10,140 nucleotides of DNA, from assembly GCA_024695315.1 (NCBI GenBank), contig JAILIJ010000183.1:1-10140 (forward strand), in the 5' to 3' direction. Each line of letters starts with the position of its first letter. Positions within the stretch are counted from its first letter, which is position 1. The notes beneath the pieces are model-generated. The model ran no database searches. It saw only the letters and a program-made list of their open reading frames with translations, and was not told the origin of the DNA. Made by a program: the position numbers and the translations under genes. This document shows positions 5,735-10,140 of this stretch, one piece after another. Origin of the DNA: Bacteroidaceae bacterium (GTDB lineage Bacteria > Bacteroidota > Bacteroidia > Bacteroidales > Bacteroidaceae).

Positions 5735-7544
5735 CTATAGCATTCAACTGAACACGATATTCAGTTGGAGATATACCGAAATAGTCCGAAAACTGGCGAT
5801 AGAAAGATGCACGACTGGCAAAACCGCTGTCCATAGCAATTCCTTCTATAGTGTAATTAGGATATTTACGTATAGACTGAGCAGCACTTTCGACTCGTAA
5901 TATAGATACATATTTCAAAACCGACTTACCAGTTACAAGTTCAAAATCATGCGAGAAAGTTCGCTTACTAATTCCCAATTCTGCCAATAAGTCATCACGT
6001 CGGAAATTAGGATCTTTATACAATTTACGAGTCTTTAGTTCGTGAATAAATGTTCTGATATCAAGCCTTGCCTTTTCTCCGACTTCTTCCTTCTCGGCAA
6101 CAAGTGTTACATTCTGTGAAGGAGTAGACATATCTTGAAGAGTCTTGATATGAGGTTCTACAACCTTTAAGTCAGGCATCATTCCTCCATCCATTCTGTC
6201 TGTGCCCTCATCATAATCACCTATCGACTTTCTCAACTCAAGAATCTCATTAGCCTTAATTACCAAAAATTGGTTCTTACGATTCATAATCCTACTATAC
6301 CGCAAGGATATTGAAAGCACCACAATAACAGCAATTAACGCTATACACATAGAGATGGATATAATACGAGAAACCTTTGACTGAGCTATAGTATCCTTTA
6401 GCTCCATCTCCTTACTTTGAGTACGATACTTCGTATCCCACTCGGTATAATTGTCCTTGTTGGACTTCAAATATACTGCCTTACGCGCATTTATTATATC
6501 CTTTGCATAAGCTAAAGATTCTTTTTTCCGTCCTAAGCTATCACTACAAGACTTCAATCCTTCAAGAACATTGATATAATAATAATCTGCAGTATCGCCA
6601 GTTTCTATATATTGCTTTTGTAAAGCCTTAAACTTTTCAATGGCTTCTTCTTCACGCCCCATCCTCATCAAACAAGTAGTCATCAATAGAGGTGTTGTCG
6701 GACTATCATTATCATATTTCATGGCATAAGCGTAAGCTATGCCCGCGTCTTCTAACTGCTCTTGATTAGCATAAGCTAAACAAAGTAAGCCAAAAATACC
6801 AAAACGTATAGACTTGTTCGGATCCATGATGTCATATTCCTTAGAATCTGACATGCGTATATCATCCGCTACTTTCTCTCCAACCCCAATACAAGAAGCG
6901 TAATCGCCCTTAATGATATACGTGTTCATAAGGTACATGGTATTACGAATCAGATTTACACGGGAGGCGCTATCATTTATCTCTTCAAACATAGTCAGGG
7001 ACTCCCTCATGTATTTTATTCCTCGGTCATTATCATTCTGCATAGCACTCATTCCCATAGTGAAACGAAACTGAGCACGTGCAAACTTATTGTCCGCTAA
7101 ATATGCCAAAGAGTCGCCATACAAACTCGTTTTGATAGAACTTTTGGTTTTCTTTCTTACAGCTTGCGATCTTGCTAAACGCTGTAGGACATAAAGATAA
7201 AAATCGGAAGTCTTACTTGACGTAGAACTATCCACGATCAACTGTAGTTCCTTTTCCTGACACGCAAAATTATATGTTATATAGTACATATTTGCTTTGG
7301 CCAAATGAATCGTATCCCATGAAACCTTACCGGATTTTTCAGCAGCATGGATATACCTGAGAGTCTTCAGCGAATCCTTGCTAGTGTATTCTGCAACACT
7401 ATCAAGAATATGGCTAAAATCCTCATCAGAACCATCATGCTCCCCATCGCCAACACACGATGCAACTACGGCAAGGACGCACAAACACACAATAAAACGT
7501 GTAAATGAGTTCCAATTCTTGTTTATATATTTTTTCTTTTCCAA
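5712..7544 (-). CDS. Membrane-tethered TPR regulator with AraC-type DNA-binding domain (upstream paralog)
   Basis: This 610-residue protein has the same plan as its downstream neighbour. A short basic start and hydrophobic segment end at a good lipobox (VASC, Cys30). A TPR-like helical region covers about 45-370, with one clear unit MGREEEAIEKFKALQKQY. A membrane helix spans about 394-416 (IISISMCIALIAVIVVL), followed by a charged linker and an AraC-type DNA-binding domain at 499-600. That domain is nearly identical to the paralog's through TIEGIAMDSGFASRASFYRQ and FGISPTEYR. The segment joining TPR and membrane helix (YRTQSKEMELKDT) is also shared. It probably senses something in the periplasm and regulates transcription directly, without a kinase. 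It is the first gene of the pair, with its own promoter at 7623-7653. The single start is ATG 7544, giving the expected signal. The target could be the divergent dipeptidase or itself. Confidence 0.86.
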   Translation of the reverse strand: MEKKKYINKNWNSFTRFIVCLCVLAVVASCVGDGEHDGSDEDFSHILDSVAEYTSKDSLKTLRYIHAAEKSGKVSWDTIHLAKANMYYITYNFACQEKELQLIVDSSTSSKTSDFYLYVLQRLARSQAVRKKTKSSIKTSLYGDSLAYLADNKFARAQFRFTMGMSAMQNDNDRGIKYMRESLTMFEEINDSASRVNLIRNTMYLMNTYIIKGDYASCIGVGEKVADDIRMSDSKEYDIMDPNKSIRFGIFGLLCLAYANQEQLEDAGIAYAYAMKYDNDSPTTPLLMTTCLMRMGREEEAIEKFKALQKQYIETGDTADYYYINVLEGLKSCSDSLGRKKESLAYAKDIINARKAVYLKSNKDNYTEWDTKYRTQSKEMELKDTIAQSKVSRIISISMCIALIAVIVVLSISLRYSRIMNRKNQFLVIKANEILELRKSIGDYDEGTDRMDGGMMPDLKVVEPHIKTLQDMSTPSQNVTLVAEKEEVGEKARLDIRTFIHELKTRKLYKDPNFRRDDLLAELGISKRTFSHDFELVTGKSVLKYVSILRVESAAQSIRKYPNYTIEGIAMDSGFASRASFYRQFSDYFGISPTEYRVQLNAIDADDKVS

Positions 7545-7622
7545 AGCTTACAAGTACTGTATTTCTAATAGGATGGTTAGAAGACATGCTTTATCACAAT
7601 AGTATTCTTTATTTCACTTTGG

Positions 7623-7653
7623 CAAAGTTAAATTAAAAATAATAAAAAGCAAA
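7623..7653 (-). promoter_or_regulatory. Promoter of the paired TPR-AraC regulator operon
   Basis: On the minus strand, TTTG (complement of 7650-7653), a 19-nt spacer and TAACTTTG (complement of 7623-7630) match the Bacteroidota consensus exactly. Transcription should start near 7617, leaving an untranslated leader of about 70 nt before ATG 7544. Confidence 0.75.
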
Positions 7654-7794
7654 ACTTTTCAAGGCAAAAATATAAAAAAGCAATATAGGTTGCCCATCAT
7701 AACCTTTCAAATTAAAATAGAAAGCCATTTTTGTGAATTGAAACCTTATATCTAGTTATTTCATCTTCATAACCAGTTTTTATACAATATATGC

Positions 7795-7824
7795 TTTATA
7801 TTAAAACAAAAAACACTATCTTTG
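7795..7824 (+). promoter_or_regulatory. Promoter of the C69 dipeptidase gene
   Basis: TATCTTTG at 7817-7824 fits the -7 consensus, with a TTTA at 7795-7798 as an imperfect -33 box (18-nt spacer). The predicted leader is about 58 nt and A-rich, without a Shine-Dalgarno sequence. The imperfect -33 box would suit activation by a bound regulator. Confidence 0.65.
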
Positions 7825-7888
7825 CACTTACGTAATTTACAGGATAATTACAACTAATAAACATAAGTAAAAATAATAAAACAAGACA

Positions 7889-9535
7889 ATGAAAAAGATT
7901 ATTCTTTCAATCGCCCTGCTACTTAACTGCTTCGTCAAAATTGACGCCTGTTCAAACATAATTGTAGGAAAAGCAGCCTCTGCAGACGGAAGCGTAATTG
8001 TCAGCTATAACGCTGACTCATACGGCATGTATGGTAACATGCACCGCCACATCGGTAGTACGCACAAAAAAGGAGAAATGCGCAAAATTTACGACTGGGA
8101 TACTAATAAGTACCTAGGAGAAATAGCCCAGGCAACAAAAACGTATAATGTTGTTGGACAGATGAATGAAAACCAAGTCAGCATAACAGAAACGACATTC
8201 GGAGGACGAAGCGAACTCGCTGACTCTACCGGCATCATGGATTACGGAAGTCTCATATATGTTGCTCTTGAACGTGCCACTTCAGCTCGTGATGCAATAA
8301 AAATCATGACAGGACTGGTCGCTGAATATGGATACTTTTCTGAAGGTGAATCTTTCTCTATTTGCGACAAAAACGAAGCATGGATAATGGAAATGATTGG
8401 CAAGGGACCAGGCAACAAAGGAGCAAACTGGGTCGCTATCCGCATTCCTGACGATTGTATCTGCGCTCATGCAAATCAAAGTCGCATCACAAAGTTCAAT
8501 ATGAAGGATAAAGAAAATGTGATGTACTCTAAGGACATCGTGAAATTTGCACGTTCTAAGGGATATTTCACAGGCAAAAAAGATGCTGACTTCTCTTTCC
8601 GCGATGCCTTTGCACCTAACGATTTCAGCGCCGTAAGATACTGCGACACACGAGCATGGAGCGTATTTAACCGTTTCTGTGACGGTATGGACAAATATAT
8701 CGAATACGCTAAGGGCAACGACCTGAGCAACAACATGCCTTTATACATGAAGCCAAATCGCAAAATTACAGTACGCGATGTCATGAACGGTATGCGTGAC
8801 CACTACGAAGGAACACCTTTCGATATTCAGAACGAACTTGGTGCAGGCCCTTACAATATGCCATACCGCCCTTCTCCACTCGAATGGAAGGTTGATGACA
8901 AGAAATACTTCAACGAGCGTCCTATCTCAACTCAACAGACTAGTTTCTGCTTCGTCGGACAAATGCGTAATAATCTCCCAGATGCCATCGGTGGTGTTGT
9001 TTGGTGGACTAATGACGACCCTAACATGGCAGCGTTCACTCCTATATACTGCTCTGTTACAGATGTACCAGCTTGTTATCTACGCCAGGAAGGTGTTCAA
9101 GACGACGTAACATTCTCATGGGAAAGTGCTTTTTGGCTCGAAAACACAGTAAGTAACATGGTTTACCCTTACTACTCAAAAATCTTCCCTGACCTTCAAA
9201 AAGTTCAGAAAGATATAGAAGATAAGGAATTTGCAGAAATGGCTGACTTCGAAAAGAAAATGGCAACACTCTACACTTCTAACCAGAGTTCTGCAAAAAA
9301 TCAAATGACGGACTACTCAAACAAGAAGGCTAACGACATGATGAACAGCTGGAAACAACTTTTCCAGTATATTGTCGTAAAACATAACGACATGGTAGTC
9401 AAGAAAACAGACGAAAAAGGTAACTTCACAAAGACTAAATACGGATTAGCAACACCTCCTCAGCGAGATGGCTATCCAGATGCCTTCAAAAAGGCAATAG
9501 TCAATCAGGAAGGCGAAAAGTATCTTATGAAATAA
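7889..9535 (+). CDS. Secreted C69 (U34) family dipeptidase
   Basis: This 548-residue protein belongs to the N-terminal-nucleophile hydrolases of peptidase family C69, broad dipeptidases that act after self-exposure of an N-terminal cysteine. Residues 1-20 are a hydrophobic signal/propeptide ending ...KIDA. Cys21 begins the mature sequence CSNIIVGKAASADGSVIVS, which matches the family's C-T/S-xx-IVGK...A-DGS start. Downstream signatures include ITETTFGGRSEL (about residue 98), ESFSICDKNEAWIMEMIGKG (about 152), and a SAVRYCDTRAWSVFNRF region. The first residues suggest export to the periplasm, so the enzyme probably degrades dipeptides from scavenged or host protein. Cys21 also sits in a lipobox-like context (IDAC), but catalytic use is the better explanation. 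The gene is divergent from the two membrane regulators, has its own promoter, and ends before a strong terminator, so it is monocistronic. Confidence 0.93.
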   Translation: MKKIILSIALLLNCFVKIDACSNIIVGKAASADGSVIVSYNADSYGMYGNMHRHIGSTHKKGEMRKIYDWDTNKYLGEIAQATKTYNVVGQMNENQVSITETTFGGRSELADSTGIMDYGSLIYVALERATSARDAIKIMTGLVAEYGYFSEGESFSICDKNEAWIMEMIGKGPGNKGANWVAIRIPDDCICAHANQSRITKFNMKDKENVMYSKDIVKFARSKGYFTGKKDADFSFRDAFAPNDFSAVRYCDTRAWSVFNRFCDGMDKYIEYAKGNDLSNNMPLYMKPNRKITVRDVMNGMRDHYEGTPFDIQNELGAGPYNMPYRPSPLEWKVDDKKYFNERPISTQQTSFCFVGQMRNNLPDAIGGVVWWTNDDPNMAAFTPIYCSVTDVPACYLRQEGVQDDVTFSWESAFWLENTVSNMVYPYYSKIFPDLQKVQKDIEDKEFAEMADFEKKMATLYTSNQSSAKNQMTDYSNKKANDMMNSWKQLFQYIVVKHNDMVVKKTDEKGNFTKTKYGLATPPQRDGYPDAFKKAIVNQEGEKYLMK

Positions 9536-9563
9536 GCACATAACAATATCTACAAAATAAATT

Positions 9564-9605
9564 TACGGATTATCAGAAAACACAACTGATAGTCCGTATT
9601 TTTTT
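9564..9605 (+). terminator. Terminator of the C69 dipeptidase gene
   Basis: A 13-bp stem pairs 9564-9576 (TACGGATTATCAG) with 9586-9598, with one G-T pair and a 9-nt A-rich loop. A run of T (9599-9605) follows. Confidence 0.92.
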
Positions 9606-9678
9606 GTATAAAAACTTTTTAGCACCCACTTTTTATCCTCAAACGTGGGTATAAGTACACAAATATGTATTCTTTTTG

Positions 9679-9709
9679 TTTAGGATTTAAAAAAGAAACA
9701 TTATATTTG
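9679..9709 (+). promoter_or_regulatory. Promoter of the phosphohexomutase gene
   Basis: TATATTTG at 9702-9709 fits the -7 consensus. A TTTA at 9679-9682 gives a 19-nt spacer; a perfect TTTG at 9675-9678 would give 23 nt, so the -33 box is uncertain. The leader to ATG 9770 is about 55 nt and very AT-rich. Confidence 0.65.
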
Positions 9710-9769
9710 CCAAGATTTAACAAGGACAACAATAAATATTAATAATAAATAATTCCAAATTTTACATTT

Positions 9770-10140
9770 ATGGACGAACAGTTAGTAAAGCAATGTGAAG
9801 CAGAGGCACAAAAATGGCTCTCTCCTGCATTCGATGCAGACACACAAGCAGAAGTAAAGGCTCTCCTCAATAATGAGGACAAAACTGCACTTATCGACGC
9901 ATTCTACCAGAACCTTGAGTTCGGTACAGGTGGTCTTCGCGGTATCATGGGCGCAGGTACTAACCGTATGAACAAGTATATCGTTGGTATGGCTACACAA
10001 GGCTTCGCCAACTATATAAACAAGGCTTTCGCAGGCAAAAAAGATATCAGCGTAGTTGTTGGACATGACTGTCGTAACAATTCAAGACTCTTCGCTGAGA
10101 CTGTAGCTGACATCTTCTCAGCTAATGGTATCAAGGCATA
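9770..10140 (+). CDS. Phosphoglucomutase/phosphomannomutase family protein, N-terminal part
   Basis: The first 123 codons are visible; the gene continues past the window. The enzyme family moves a phosphate between C1 and C6 of hexose phosphates through a phosphoserine intermediate. Here it would link glucose-6-phosphate to glucose-1-phosphate or mannose-phosphate pools for polysaccharide and cell-envelope synthesis. The protein starts MDEQLVKQCEAEAQKWL and carries FGTGGLRG at 51-58 and the VVVGHDCRNNS block at about 96-105, both conserved in the alpha-D-phosphohexomutase superfamily. The N-terminal helix plus FGTGGLRG is typical of the longer phospho-sugar mutases of about 580 residues. The active-site serine loop lies beyond the end, so activity and substrate cannot be judged. 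ATG 9770 follows an AT-rich leader and a recognisable promoter. Confidence 0.93.
   Translation, partial: MDEQLVKQCEAEAQKWLSPAFDADTQAEVKALLNNEDKTALIDAFYQNLEFGTGGLRGIMGAGTNRMNKYIVGMATQGFANYINKAFAGKKDISVVVGHDCRNNSRLFAETVADIFSANGIKA

Larger units (their letters stand above)
7545..7888. other. Divergent regulatory region between the regulator pair and the dipeptidase gene
   Basis: These 344 nt hold back-to-back promoters, minus strand at 7653-7623 and plus strand at 7795-7824, about 140 nt apart. Between them AACC recurs: in TCATAACC at 7697-7704 and 7767-7774, and as AAACC at 7741-7745. It also occurs inverted as GGTT at 7688-7691 within ATATAGGTT, which partly mirrors AACCTTATAT at 7742-7751. 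These are candidate operator sites for the AraC-type regulators, by position only. No coding sequence is credible here. Confidence 0.55.

Noticed and set aside
7889..7951. C69 dipeptidase read as a lipoprotein because of the IDAC motif
   Set aside because: The same cysteine matches the family's catalytic N-terminal residue, and Asp in the lipobox is atypical.

Overview
The window looks like chromosomal DNA from a Bacteroidota bacterium, most likely order Bacteroidales and in the Prevotella/Segatella neighbourhood. This is inferred, not searched. Three things point there. Promoters have the Bacteroidota form (TTTG at about -33, roughly 19 nt, then TAnnTTTG at about -7). Starts lack Shine-Dalgarno sequences and sit behind A/T-rich leaders. 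The tandem lipoprotein-TPR-transmembrane-AraC regulators are also of a kind typical of that phylum.

Layout, left to right. Positions 1-243 hold the end of a DedA-family membrane protein. It is followed after 42 nt by ffh (286-1638, SRP GTPase) and then folD (1788-2669, one-carbon folate enzyme). A 117-nt element with 25-nt imperfect terminal inverted repeats separates ffh and folD, and a hairpin terminator follows folD. Next come two complete copies of a tRNA-His(GTG) transcription unit (promoter, leader, tRNA, terminator), about 830 nt apart. Between them is some 640 nt of AT-rich DNA with no credible gene. It holds one hairpin and a short 11-nt-period repeat.

On the minus strand, facing the second tRNA, lie two overlapping paralogous genes (7544-5712, then 5734-3812). 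Each encodes a predicted N-terminal lipobox, a periplasmic TPR region, one transmembrane helix, and a cytoplasmic AraC-type DNA-binding domain: a membrane-tethered one-component regulator. Their promoter is in a 344-nt divergent intergenic region (7545-7888). The same region carries the promoter of a secreted C69 (U34) family dipeptidase (7889-9535), which ends in a strong terminator. After another promoter, the start of a phosphoglucomutase/phosphomannomutase gene (9770 onward) runs off the window.

The left part is housekeeping: membrane homeostasis, protein targeting, folate, tRNA. The right part is a possible sensing and peptide-degradation module. Its two regulators are co-expressed and divergent from the dipeptidase, so regulation of the dipeptidase by them is plausible but unproven. 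I see no CRISPR array, phage gene, transposase or toxin-antitoxin pair. The items most worth a second look are the tandem overlapping regulators, the duplicated tRNA-His units with a shared acceptor-stem mismatch, and the inverted-repeat element between ffh and folD.
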